From Pacificispira sp965223125 (GTDB taxonomy: Bacteria; Pseudomonadota; Alphaproteobacteria; UBA8366; Aestuariispiraceae), in contig OZ244984.1 in NCBI GenBank assembly GCA_965223125.1, forward strand, positions 3,286,001 to 3,350,000: 64,000 nt of DNA. Reading direction: 5' to 3'. Made by a program: the position numbers and the translations under genes. Below, in pieces: positions 24,223-33,008 of this stretch; position 1 is the first letter of the stretch, and each line of letters begins with the position of its first letter. The notes under the pieces are model-generated. The model saw only the letters and a list, made by a program, of their open reading frames with translations. It made no database searches and was not told where the DNA came from.

Positions 24223-26211
24223 TTAAACGTCCAAATCATCGATGAATCGGGCGTGGTCCTGAATGTACTGGAAGCGGAGTTCTGGCTTCCTGCCCATCAG
24301 GGTTTCCACCAGACGTGCGGTGCGGCGGCTTTCCTCAAGTTCATCCTCACGGCTGCGGTCGGGTAGCTGCACGCGCAGCAGGATCCGGTTTGTGGGGTCC
24401 ATCGTGGTTTCACGGAGCTGCGCCGGGGGCATTTCGCCAAGTCCCTTGAAGCGGCTGATATCGACCTTCGCATTTGGCTTGAACTCGGATTTCAGCAGCG
24501 CGTCCTTGCCCTCGTCATCCATCGCATAGACCGACTTGCCACCCTGGGTCAGTCGATAGAGGGGGGGCTGGGCCAGATAGAGGCGTCCGGCTTCAATCAG
24601 GCCCGCCATCTCGCGATAGAAGAAGGTCATCAGCAGGGCGGCGATATGTGCGCCATCGACATCGGCGTCTGTCATGATCACGACCCGCTCATAGCGCAGT
24701 TTCTCGACATTGAAATCGGCCCGCGTGCCGCATCCCAGCGCCTGGATGATATCCTTCAATTCCTGGTTCTGGCTCAGCTTGTCAGCAGAGGCCGAGGCGA
24801 CATTGAGGATCTTGCCTTTCATCGGCAGGATCGCCTGGGTCTTGCGATTGCGCGCCTGCTTGGCGCTGCCGCCCGCGCTGTCGCCTTCCACCAGAAAGAT
24901 TTCCGTTCCCTCCGCACTCTCGTCGGAGCAGTCAGCCAGCTTGCCCGGCAGGCGTAGCTTGCGAGTCGGGGTCTTGCGGCGCTGTTCCTTTTGGGCCTTG
25001 CGCTTCTGGCGCTCATCAACGCGCTCCAGAATGCGGTCCAGCAAGTCATTGGCGGAGGCCGGGTCTTCGGTCAGCCAATGGTCGAAACGATCCTTCAGTG
25101 CCGGTTCCACCATCTTCCCGGCATCCAGTGAGACCAGTTTTTCCTTGGTCTGGCCTTGGAACTGCGGATCGGGGATGAAGACCGACAGCATGATGCAGGC
25201 TTCGCCCGTCACATCTTCGCCAGTGATCTGGGCGGCTTTCTTGTTGCCAACCAGTTCGCCATAGGCGCGGATCGACTTGGCGAGCGCCGAGCGCATCGCG
25301 CTTTCGTGGGTACCACCCTGGGGGGTCGGGACGGTGTTGCAATAAGTATGGCAGAAGCCGTCGCCATCGGCGGGCCAGTGGATTGCCCATTCCATCTGCC
25401 CGACACTATCAGACGCTTTCCAGGCACCGGCGAAGGGGCGGGGCGTGATCGTGACGCGGGCACCCAAGGTGTAGGTTAGGTAATCCCTTAGCCCCCCCGG
25501 AAAATGCAGCACGCCCTTTTCCGGTACATCCGAGCCGTCGCGCAGCAGTGATTTCGGGCAGGACCAGCGAATTTCGACACCCTTGAACAGATAGGCCTTG
25601 GAACGGGCCATGCGATAAAGCTGTTCCGCCTCAAAGCACAGTTTCGGGCCGAAGATTTCCTTGTCTGGCGTGAAGATGACTGTGGTGCCGCGCCGGTTAT
25701 GGGCTTCGCCGACTTTTGCAAGCGGGCCAAGTGCATGGCCACGACTGAAGGACTGGCGATAGAGAATCCGATCGCGTGCGACCTCGACCACCAGGCTTTC
25801 GGACAGCGCATTGACGACCGACACGCCGACACCGTGCAGGCCGCCGGAGGTCGCATAGACCTTGCCAGAGAATTTACCGCCGGAATGCAGTGTCGTCAGG
25901 ATGACTTCCAGGGCGGATTTGTTTTTGTATTTCGGGTGCGGATCGACCGGGATGCCGCGCCCGTTGTCGCGCACGGTGCAGGATCCGTCCTCTCCCAGTT
26001 CCAGTTCGATCCGGCTGGCGTGACCGGCAACGGCCTCGTCCATGGAATTGTCGAGCACTTCGGCGACGAGGTGATGATAGGCACGTTCATCGGTTCCGCC
26101 GATATACATGCCGGGGCGGCGGCGGACGGGTTCCAATCCCTCCAGGACTTCGATGTCCTTGGCGGAATAATCAGCCTCACCCTTGCCGGAGTTCTGGAAA
26201 AGATCGCTCAT
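24223..26211 (-). CDS. parE: DNA topoisomerase IV subunit B
   Basis: ParE supplies the ATPase of topoisomerase IV, which decatenates daughter chromosomes. The 662-residue length fits. The GHKL ATPase site is seen in EVLDNSMDEAVAG and DNGRGIPVD, the transducer in GGLHGVGVSVVNAL, and the TOPRIM domain in EGDSAGGSAKQARNR with the later DADVDGAHI. The C-terminal RFKGLGEM box is also present. QTK-type segments and length favour ParE over GyrB. It is convergent with the class II aldolase and divergent from the thioesterase gene. Confidence 0.95.
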   Translation of the reverse strand: MSDLFQNSGKGEADYSAKDIEVLEGLEPVRRRPGMYIGGTDERAYHHLVAEVLDNSMDEAVAGHASRIELELGEDGSCTVRDNGRGIPVDPHPKYKNKSALEVILTTLHSGGKFSGKVYATSGGLHGVGVSVVNALSESLVVEVARDRILYRQSFSRGHALGPLAKVGEAHNRRGTTVIFTPDKEIFGPKLCFEAEQLYRMARSKAYLFKGVEIRWSCPKSLLRDGSDVPEKGVLHFPGGLRDYLTYTLGARVTITPRPFAGAWKASDSVGQMEWAIHWPADGDGFCHTYCNTVPTPQGGTHESAMRSALAKSIRAYGELVGNKKAAQITGEDVTGEACIMLSVFIPDPQFQGQTKEKLVSLDAGKMVEPALKDRFDHWLTEDPASANDLLDRILERVDERQKRKAQKEQRRKTPTRKLRLPGKLADCSDESAEGTEIFLVEGDSAGGSAKQARNRKTQAILPMKGKILNVASASADKLSQNQELKDIIQALGCGTRADFNVEKLRYERVVIMTDADVDGAHIAALLMTFFYREMAGLIEAGRLYLAQPPLYRLTQGGKSVYAMDDEGKDALLKSEFKPNAKVDISRFKGLGEMPPAQLRETTMDPTNRILLRVQLPDRSREDELEESRRTARLVETLMGRKPELRFQYIQDHARFIDDLDV

Positions 26212-26300
26212 AAGCGCATTATACGGGCTGGACCGTCCCCCGCAAGCTTATAGAGTGTCGGGCGCAGCACTTAACCACAAGATATAGGATTATCAGCATC

Positions 26301-26690
26301 ATGGGCGAAACCAAGCAGACCGAGCCGCGCGGTGAATTGCAAATCCGGACCATTGCCATGCCTGCCGACACCAATCCCGCAGGCGATATTTTCGGCGGCT
26401 GGGTGCTGTCCCAGATGGATGTCGCGGGCGGCATCCTGGCCCGTGCCCGGGCGGGCGGGCGTGTCGCCACGGTGGCGGTGGACGGGATGACATTCTATCT
26501 GCCGGTCTTCGTTGGCGATGTCGTGTGTTGCTATGCCGATATCGTGAAGACCGGTCGGACCTCTGTTGCTGTTCATATTCAGACCTGGGCACTGCGCGCT
26601 GATACGTTGAACAGGGTGCTGGTGACAGAGGGTGTTTATACCTATGTCGCCATCGGCCCAGATCGGACCCCCAGGCCAATAGATGGATGA
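26301..26690 (+). CDS. Acyl-CoA thioesterase, YciA-like hotdog protein
   Basis: This 129-residue single hotdog domain has the YciA/BACH signature: AMPADTNPAGDIFGGWVLSQMD, with the catalytic Asn-Pro-x-Gly-Asp block, then VDGMTFYLPVFVGDVV and a C-terminal strand. Such enzymes hydrolyse acyl-CoA esters broadly and help set CoA pools. It is divergent from parE and appears monocistronic. Confidence 0.9.
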   Translation: MGETKQTEPRGELQIRTIAMPADTNPAGDIFGGWVLSQMDVAGGILARARAGGRVATVAVDGMTFYLPVFVGDVVCCYADIVKTGRTSVAVHIQTWALRADTLNRVLVTEGVYTYVAIGPDRTPRPIDG

Positions 26691-26751
26691 GGCATCGTTG
26701 TGGTTTACAAACTGATCCTCGGCGAAATCCGTCTGTAATGACCTTGCAGAT

Positions 26752-27528
26752 CTATACTGTATAGGCCAGCGGTAGGCGGCCGCCGTCGACATAGATCGTT
26801 TGACCGGTCATGTAGCTCGACTCCTCAGACGCCAGAAAGACTGCGGCACTGGCGATTTCGTCGACCTCGCCGGGTCGGCCCATCGGCGTGCGCGACATGA
26901 TCTTCGCCTTGGCGGAGGGGTCGCCCATGACTGCAGCGAACATCTCCGTATTGATGCTGCCGGGACCGATTCCGTTGACGCGGACATTCTTCGTCGCCAA
27001 TGACAGGGCCATGGACTTGGTGAGTTGGTTCACACCGGCCTTGCTGACGACATAACCGACCAGATTTGGATGGGAGAGCACAGCGTTGATTGAGCTCATA
27101 TTGATGATCGAGCCCTTAACACCCTTGGCCACCATATGCCGTGCCACCGCCTGGCCAACCAGGAAGACCCCACGCAGGTTCACGCGCAGGACCTTGTCAA
27201 AATCGGCGACGTCGAGGTCCAGGAAATCCTCCTTGTGAACGATCCCGGCATTGCTCACCAGGATGTCTATGCCGCCGACCTGATCAGAGATGGCATCGAC
27301 CATTGTCTTGACGTCGTTCTCGTCACCGACATCACAATGAGTTTCGTAAAGGGTGCTTCCCGACTTCTGGATCAATTCACCGGCCTGTCCGGGGAAGGCG
27401 ATGTCGGAAGATATGACGGTCGCGCCCTCATTCAGGAACCGGTCAACGATTCCTTTGCCGATACCCTGACTGCCACCGGTGACGAGAGCGGTCTTGCCGG
27501 TGAAGCGCTGCGGGAAGGTCTGGCTCAT
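26752..27528 (-). CDS. Short-chain dehydrogenase/reductase
   Basis: This 258-residue classical SDR has the cofactor motif TGGSQGIGKG near residue 17, the NAG motif (VSNAGIV), and the catalytic tetrad with Ser in NMSSINA and YVVSK. Asp in the second strand (SSDIAF) suggests NAD+ preference. The C-terminus SSYMTGQTIYVDGGRLP is typical. The substrate cannot be assigned; members act on 3-hydroxyacyl, sugar or steroid alcohols. The ATG follows GAGGATACC. Confidence 0.88.
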   Translation of the reverse strand: MSQTFPQRFTGKTALVTGGSQGIGKGIVDRFLNEGATVISSDIAFPGQAGELIQKSGSTLYETHCDVGDENDVKTMVDAISDQVGGIDILVSNAGIVHKEDFLDLDVADFDKVLRVNLRGVFLVGQAVARHMVAKGVKGSIINMSSINAVLSHPNLVGYVVSKAGVNQLTKSMALSLATKNVRVNGIGPGSINTEMFAAVMGDPSAKAKIMSRTPMGRPGEVDEIASAAVFLASEESSYMTGQTIYVDGGRLPLAYTV

Positions 27529-27649
27529 GGTATCCTCAATCTGGAAAGGCCGGGAGTGGATATTTCTGATCAGACGGTATTCCAGTCGTCAGGGCATAAG
27601 TCTACCCTTGATCTGGTTATGTGGTTTTGATGGGAGGGGGCTTATCAAG

Positions 27650-27684
27650 AGTGCAGGGACCGGTTTCAACCGCATCCCTGCACT
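27650..27684. terminator. Ten-base hairpin between DUF805 and SDR genes
   Basis: AGTGCAGGGA and TCCCTGCACT pair perfectly, and the loop itself can pair (CGGTT/AACCG). On the plus strand it is followed by TTGTTTCT; on the minus strand, where the adjacent genes lie, the tail is only CTTGATAAG. It probably stops or stabilises the DUF805 transcript, but the T-tract is on the wrong side. Confidence 0.45.
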
Positions 27685-27701
27685 TTGTTTCTGGCCTGTG
27701 G

Positions 27702-28094
27702 TCAGACAGTTGCGTCCTGCAATTCAGGCTGCGCCGCTTTCGGATCCGCACCGAACCGGTTGCTGCCATTTGTTCCGGGCATGCAGGCAAAAATCAGGAA
27801 CACGATGAACCCGACCAACGGAATCAAAAGAATGAGATACCACCATCCCGATTTGTTGATATCGTGCAGACGACGAACCGAGACGGTAATCGATGGAATG
27901 ATTATAGCGAGAGAAAAGAGACCCGAGAAAATGCCCGCTCCAGCTTCATAGTTCATAAGACCAAGAACAATATCTAGATATGTTAGGGCCAGAATAAGCA
28001 CGGTTATGAAAAGGTAGAAAAGCCAATATTCCTTGCGCCGGGCGCGTCCCTTGAATTCGAAATATTTCCGGAAAGGTTGTAGAGCCAGATCCAT
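27702..28094 (-). CDS. DUF805 membrane protein
   Basis: This 130-residue inner membrane protein follows the DUF805 plan: an N-terminal FRKYFEFKGRARRKEYWLF motif, then four hydrophobic helices, and the RRLHDINKSGWW signature between helices 3 and 4, ending CMPGTNGSNRFG. Its function is unknown. ATG 28094 is chosen over an upstream GTG because AAGGAG lies eight bases before it. It is 127 bases upstream of nothing on its own strand but downstream of the TRAP permease gene. Confidence 0.9.
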   Translation of the reverse strand: MDLALQPFRKYFEFKGRARRKEYWLFYLFITVLILALTYLDIVLGLMNYEAGAGIFSGLFSLAIIIPSITVSVRRLHDINKSGWWYLILLIPLVGFIVFLIFACMPGTNGSNRFGADPKAAQPELQDATV

Positions 28095-28221
28095 TGGTGT
28101 CACTCCTTATGATTGTTTGATCGCCCGTAGAATGTAAAATAAATCATAATAACCCTGAAAAACATAGAGGAAATATGAATGGTGTCGAAATTGATCGATA
28201 TCCCAACACTATCGTCAGCCG

Positions 28222-30267
28222 CTATCCTTTCGGCGCGTCCCGCCGGGCCTGTAGCATCTGGCGGATCAGGATTGGGGCGATGGCTATGGCTCCGATGCCG
28301 AATGTGATCGGTTCCGGGGCGATGAAGAGCAGCGAGGCGATGCCGATCCACCAGCGTTCCAGCCGCGTCAGCGGAGCGAGCAGGAAGCCGGAAAAGGCGA
28401 CTCCCAGGAACCCGATCCCTGTCATCGCCCCGATAAGCGTTGTCGTGAAGGCAAGCCAGGTGAAGCCGTCCGTCACCAGCAGCAGCGCCGGAGAATAGAC
28501 AAAGACAAAGGGCACCAGCGCCTTGGCGATGCCGAGCCGGAAGGCGGTATTGCCGGTCTTGAACGGATTCGACCCGGCGATTCCGGCGGCGGCATAGGCG
28601 GCCAGCGCGACCGGTGGCGTGATATCCGCCAGAACGCCGTAATAGAAGACGAAGAAATGCGCCACCAGCGGTTCGACCTGTAACTGTGTCAGGGCCGGGG
28701 CGGCGACGGCAACCAGAATGATATAGGTCGCAGTGGTCGGGATACCGGCCCCCATGATGATGCAGGCAAAGGCAATCAGGATGAGCGAGAAGAACAGCGC
28801 CCACTGCATGACGCTGAAATAGGCGAAGGGCCAGATCCCGCCCATGACGTTGCCGAGATCGGTCGCGGTCTGGATCACGACATAGCCGAGCCGGAACCCG
28901 ACACCGGTAAGGGTCACGACGCCCACGACGATCCCTACTGTTGCTGCGGCTGCCCCGACGGCCAGCGTGCTCTTTGCCCCGGCAGCAAGTGCGTTCCACA
29001 AATCGATGAACGTGAGCCGGTTCACCGGGTTAAGAAATCCGACAACAATGCAGGCGATGATACCGTAGACGGCGGCGAAATCCGGCGTCCGCCCGGACAG
29101 GATCAGGTAGACCAGGATCGCCAGCGGGATGACCGACAGCCAGTGCTGCCGCAGGACCAGCAGCGCCTTTGGGATTTCGTGCGCGGGCAGGCCTTTCAAG
29201 CCCAGCTTGCGAGCCTCCAGATGTACCATGATGAAAATACCGAAATAATGCAGCATCGCCGGAAAGAGGGCGGCGGCAAGAATGTCGCGCAGCGGGATTT
29301 CCAGATATTCCACCATGATGAAGGCGGCGGCCCCCATGATCGGCGGTGTGATCTGCCCGCCGGTGGAGGAGGTGGCCTCGACCGCGCCCGCGAAATGGGC
29401 GGGATAGCCGACCCGCTTCATGGCCGGGATGGTGAGTGCCCCGGTGGTAACCGTATTGGCGATGGAGGAGCCGGAGATCGTCCCCATCATCGCAGAGGAA
29501 AAGATCGCGACCTTGGCCGGGCCACCCGCGAACCGACCGGCGACGACCACGGCCAGATCGATGAACAACTGCCCCAGCCCGATCCGTGTTGCCAATACGC
29601 CGAACAGGATGAAGAGGAAGACATATTGCGCCATCACGCCGATGGCGATGCCGTAGATACCCTGATCGGTCATGTAGAGATGGTTGATCAGCGCCAGCCA
29701 GCTCGCCCCGCCATGCTTCAGCGCGCCTGGCGCATAGGGACCGAACAATGCGAACAGGATGAAGATTATCGCGATCAGCGGCAGGGTTGGACCGACCGAG
29801 CGTCGCGTCGCCTCCAGGGTGATCAGCAACAGAGCCGTCCCCATCATGATTTCGGACTGGCTGGGATTGCCGACCCGTACCGCGACGACTTCGGCAGGCA
29901 GAAGTGGCAGATACAGTGAGGCCGCGACGGCCAGGAACGCAAAAATCAGATCAGGGATCGACACATTGCCGATCAGGTACCAGCGGTGCTGAACAGGGCT
30001 GTCCAGCGATGATTTGCGCATTGGGAACAGTACGAAGACCAAGCCCAGCACAAAGGCGAGATGGATGCCCCGATGCAGCAATTCACGAATGTTGCCGAAG
30101 CCAGACGCATAGAAATGATAGGCCGACATCGCGACCAGAATTGCCGCAATTGCCAGCGCCATGCGCGGGCCGGTATTGCGAAAGGCGGTTTCCGGATCAT
30201 AGCGGCGCTGGAGAGCTTCCAGTTCCTCCGCACTGGGTGCGTCGGGGGAGGGTGTGCTGTTCGCCAT
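28222..30267 (-). CDS. TRAP transporter fused permease (4TM + 12TM)
   Basis: This 681-residue membrane protein is the fused small and large permease typical of TRAP-TAXI systems. The N-terminal part (about 40-200) carries the small-subunit helices; the remainder is the large DctM-like subunit, with motifs GTISGSSIANTVTTGALTIPAMKRVGY and EATSSTGGQITPPIMGAAAFIM. Transport is driven by the ion gradient together with a periplasmic receptor. That receptor is encoded 77 bases upstream, separated by a strong hairpin. The substrate is unknown. Confidence 0.93.
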   Translation of the reverse strand: MANSTPSPDAPSAEELEALQRRYDPETAFRNTGPRMALAIAAILVAMSAYHFYASGFGNIRELLHRGIHLAFVLGLVFVLFPMRKSSLDSPVQHRWYLIGNVSIPDLIFAFLAVAASLYLPLLPAEVVAVRVGNPSQSEIMMGTALLLITLEATRRSVGPTLPLIAIIFILFALFGPYAPGALKHGGASWLALINHLYMTDQGIYGIAIGVMAQYVFLFILFGVLATRIGLGQLFIDLAVVVAGRFAGGPAKVAIFSSAMMGTISGSSIANTVTTGALTIPAMKRVGYPAHFAGAVEATSSTGGQITPPIMGAAAFIMVEYLEIPLRDILAAALFPAMLHYFGIFIMVHLEARKLGLKGLPAHEIPKALLVLRQHWLSVIPLAILVYLILSGRTPDFAAVYGIIACIVVGFLNPVNRLTFIDLWNALAAGAKSTLAVGAAAATVGIVVGVVTLTGVGFRLGYVVIQTATDLGNVMGGIWPFAYFSVMQWALFFSLILIAFACIIMGAGIPTTATYIILVAVAAPALTQLQVEPLVAHFFVFYYGVLADITPPVALAAYAAAGIAGSNPFKTGNTAFRLGIAKALVPFVFVYSPALLLVTDGFTWLAFTTTLIGAMTGIGFLGVAFSGFLLAPLTRLERWWIGIASLLFIAPEPITFGIGAIAIAPILIRQMLQARRDAPKG

Positions 30268-30292
30268 GGCACCGGATCCAAATAGGGGAAAT

Positions 30293-30328
30293 GAAAAAAT
30301 GGCCGGACACCAGAGCGCCCGGCCATTT
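30293..30328 (-). terminator. Hairpin between TAXI receptor and permease genes
   Basis: On the minus strand, AAATGGCCGG pairs with CCGGCCATTT across a 12-base loop and runs into TTTTTTCATTT. It starts 17 bases past the receptor stop. It probably terminates most transcripts, so the receptor is made in excess over the permease. Confidence 0.85.
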
Positions 30329-30344
30329 CAGTCCAGTCGAAAGC

Positions 30345-31358
30345 TTATTTCAGCAGGCCCGCTTCTTTATAGAAGCGTTCGGCACCCGGATGCAGCGGCA
30401 CACCGACACCGGCCAGTGCCGTATCGGGCGTGATGGTCTTGCCCTTGGCATGGCCGACATCCAGCAGGATGCGGGATTCCTCGTTCCACAACGCCTTGGT
30501 GATGTTGTAGATCAGTTCTTCGCTTTCCTTCGCGCTGGTGAACCACTGGGCACCGACAGCAACGGTCGAAACTCCGGCCACGCCCGGATAGGTTTCTGCC
30601 GGGATGTCGCTCTGGGAGAAGAAGCCGTATTTCTCGGTCAGCGCCTTCGCGCCATCGCCGTCAATCGGGACCAGTGTCATATCGACTGCCGATGCCAGTT
30701 CGACCAGTGAGCCGGTGGGGTAACCCGCGACGACGAAGAAAGCGTCGATCTTGCCGTTCCGCAATGCTTCCGAAGCCGCGTTGCCCTTCAGGGCTTCCGG
30801 GGTGATGTCGTCAACGCTGACACCATTTGCTTCCAGGATCAGCAGTGCATCGACATAGGTACCGGAGCCCGGCTCGTCGAGCGAGACGCGCTTGCCCTTC
30901 AGATCGGCGACCGAATTGATACCACTGTCCTTAAGGGCGACCAGATGGATATGCTCATCGAACAAAGCAGCGATGGTCCGCAGGTCTTCGGCGGGCGGCT
31001 GGCCTTCCATCGTGCCGGTGCCGGTATAGGCCCAAAAGGCGACGTCCGACTGGGCGAAACCCGAATTGCGCAGGCCCGACATGATTGCGTTCACATTGTC
31101 GACCGACCCGCGGGACGACACGGCGGATGCGATCAGCCCGTCGACGCCGCAGCTTCCACCTTCACCGCATTCACGCGATCCCGGCGGTTTGGAGATCGCA
31201 TTCGCGATCACGCCCCCGATCGGATAATAGGTATAGGCCGTGCCCCCTGTGCCGATCGTGAAGAAAGTGATGTCCTGGGCAACAGCCGACCCGGCAAACC
31301 CGCCGACGCAGACAGCCGCGACGGCAAGTGATTTCTGAAAGCTCTTAAGGATTGTCAT
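30345..31358 (-). CDS. TAXI-family TRAP transporter solute receptor
   Basis: This 337-residue periplasmic protein has a signal peptide (SLAVAAVCVGGFAGSAVAQ) and the TAXI opening ITFFTIGTGGTAYTYYPIGGVIANAI. Further family features are SGLRNSGFAQSDVAFWAYTG, LKGKRVSLDEPGSGTYVDA and FFVVAGYPTGSLVELA. It captures substrate for the fused permease downstream. I take ATG 31358, preceded by GGAGGAAAACC; a longer frame to 31418 lacks a signal peptide. The SRECGEGGSCGVDGL insert has a cysteine pair that could form a disulfide near the binding cleft. Confidence 0.92.
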   Translation of the reverse strand: MTILKSFQKSLAVAAVCVGGFAGSAVAQDITFFTIGTGGTAYTYYPIGGVIANAISKPPGSRECGEGGSCGVDGLIASAVSSRGSVDNVNAIMSGLRNSGFAQSDVAFWAYTGTGTMEGQPPAEDLRTIAALFDEHIHLVALKDSGINSVADLKGKRVSLDEPGSGTYVDALLILEANGVSVDDITPEALKGNAASEALRNGKIDAFFVVAGYPTGSLVELASAVDMTLVPIDGDGAKALTEKYGFFSQSDIPAETYPGVAGVSTVAVGAQWFTSAKESEELIYNITKALWNEESRILLDVGHAKGKTITPDTALAGVGVPLHPGAERFYKEAGLLK

Positions 31359-31489
31359 GGTTTTCCTCCGTTTCCACGGTGGACATGTAACAATGCGGGT
31401 GCAGGGATAGGCAAGCAAAATAGCCGAAATGAAATAGCTTCTGAGTCTTGAGTGTCTGTGTCATCACCATTGGTGCCAGATGACATGCG

Positions 31490-32254
31490 TCAGAAATTAG
31501 AAAGAACCTGTTCCGAACCCCTTTGAAAGGCCTGATCATAATTCAGACCGTTCATGGCATATTCGAAGCCTGTTTCCGCCATTGCCACACGCTCGTCAGG
31601 CGTACCGTGGTGATTTCTGTTATTGAATTCGAAATCTCCGATTTCATAAAGCAGACGTCCGGCGAACCACAGGGATATCTCAGGGTTTTCCTGTTTGCGC
31701 AGACCGAGGAAATACCCCGCCAGCAGATCCGCATGAAGTTCTATCCGCTTAACCGTGCTTTGTCCTGTCAATAGGTGGTCCATGAGTCCAGATCTGAACT
31801 GGGCGATATGTCCGAATTCATGGGCGACGATGGCCATAACCGCGATGCCCTGATCGTTGGATCGGTCCATAACGGACTGGAACATGGTTTGACCGAACAT
31901 AACCGTTCCCCAGGTTCCAGGCACCTTGGTTTCCGAACTGGCATAGGCATTTGGCGCACCTGAATCGTCTATGAACCCAAAGCCCGGACGTTCGTTGAAA
32001 ATCTGCGATATTCGGACCAACGCACGCCCAAATGCGCGGTCATAGGCAGGGTTTCCGGTCGTTGTTATCAAAGTATTCGGGGATGCAAACCGCGTGACAT
32101 GGGAAGCAAGGCTGCCAAAGGCCGAGGCGGGAACGACGCACCCATTAACATCGGAAAATTGCGCAGCCTGATTGGAATTGAGTGGGAGCAAACATGTTGC
32201 GCAGGCGAGGGACTGGAGAGCCGCGCGTCTGGTAAGGGATGGATGTCGGTCCAT
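31490..32254 (-). CDS. Exported zinc metallopeptidase-like protein
   Basis: This 254-residue protein has a signal sequence with a twin arginine (LTRRAALQSLACATCLLPL), so Tat export is possible. The zinc motif HEFGH is at 145-149 and the third-ligand region IELHADLLAGY at 171-181, an arrangement like neutral zinc metallopeptidases (PF04228-type) and M48 peptidases. The PNAYAS segment at 101-106 also fits. Its start lies nine bases after the stop of the cysteine-rich gene, so the two form an operon. Whether it cleaves that partner is unknown. Confidence 0.75.
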   Translation of the reverse strand: MDRHPSLTRRAALQSLACATCLLPLNSNQAAQFSDVNGCVVPASAFGSLASHVTRFASPNTLITTTGNPAYDRAFGRALVRISQIFNERPGFGFIDDSGAPNAYASSETKVPGTWGTVMFGQTMFQSVMDRSNDQGIAVMAIVAHEFGHIAQFRSGLMDHLLTGQSTVKRIELHADLLAGYFLGLRKQENPEISLWFAGRLLYEIGDFEFNNRNHHGTPDERVAMAETGFEYAMNGLNYDQAFQRGSEQVLSNF

Positions 32255-32263
32255 TGCCGCCTC

Positions 32264-32857
32264 CTATTCCGGTACGGTAACCCCATTATGCGGGACACGG
32301 AAATTATCGTAACAGTAGCAGGGCATTCCGACTTGGCCCTGAACATTCATTGTGCACCAGAAATAGGTTGTTTGGCAGATGCGGGTAAAATTTTGATTCT
32401 GTGGTGAGGGTTGGGGCATCGGCTGAGGTGTCTGCCGTGGTGCAGGTTGCTGTGGCGAAGACGGTGGCTGTTGCGAGGTATCGGTAGCATTAGGGCATTC
32501 GCCAAAATAGCAGCCGTCTTGCCCACTTTGCTGTGAACCGGACAGGTTGGGTGGCAATGCTTCACCCCCAGCTTCGCATCGGTCATACTGTTGTTCACAT
32601 GAGTTTGATTCCATATCCCAATTGTCGTTGCACCTGTCGGTGCATCGGTCCCATGAATCGAAATCGTCAGGAAATCTGGCATCGCATGTCGCCCAGCACC
32701 TATCACTATTTTGATCGGCAGCGACGGAACAGATATCCCATTGATCGGAGCAGGTCTGGGCAAATGTTGGGCTAAAAGGAAACATCACCAAACAAAGCAA
32801 CGCCGGAACCCAAAGGCCAAGCGCAATACATAGTGTTGAAATGTGGCCCCGTTCCAT
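32264..32857 (-). CDS. Secreted cysteine-rich protein with mirror-symmetric cysteine spacing
   Basis: This 197-residue protein has a signal peptide cleaved near AFAQ-TC (residue 34). The mature part has 14 cysteines. The first eight, at 36, 43, 54, 58, 72, 76, 87 and 94, are spaced 6-10-3-13-3-10-6, reading the same both ways, in an Asp/Trp-rich sequence that could form a disulfide-braced helical hairpin. A Gln/Pro-rich linker (about 128-155) leads to a C-terminal domain with four cysteines (161, 168, 180, 182). It is co-transcribed with the metallopeptidase. No family recognised. Confidence 0.7.
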   Translation of the reverse strand: MERGHISTLCIALGLWVPALLCLVMFPFSPTFAQTCSDQWDICSVAADQNSDRCWATCDARFPDDFDSWDRCTDRCNDNWDMESNSCEQQYDRCEAGGEALPPNLSGSQQSGQDGCYFGECPNATDTSQQPPSSPQQPAPRQTPQPMPQPSPQNQNFTRICQTTYFWCTMNVQGQVGMPCYCYDNFRVPHNGVTVPE

Positions 32858-33008
32858 CCTCGACCACCCTTAATATTCAACTTTCGAAACAGTTTTCCAT
32901 GAATCCATGTATCACGTTCAGGTGAAATAATCATCTTAAAATCCATCAGAGGGACAGAGGATCCCATGATCGTCTGATTGATAATGGGGAGTCGATTGTC
33001 CAGATGTG

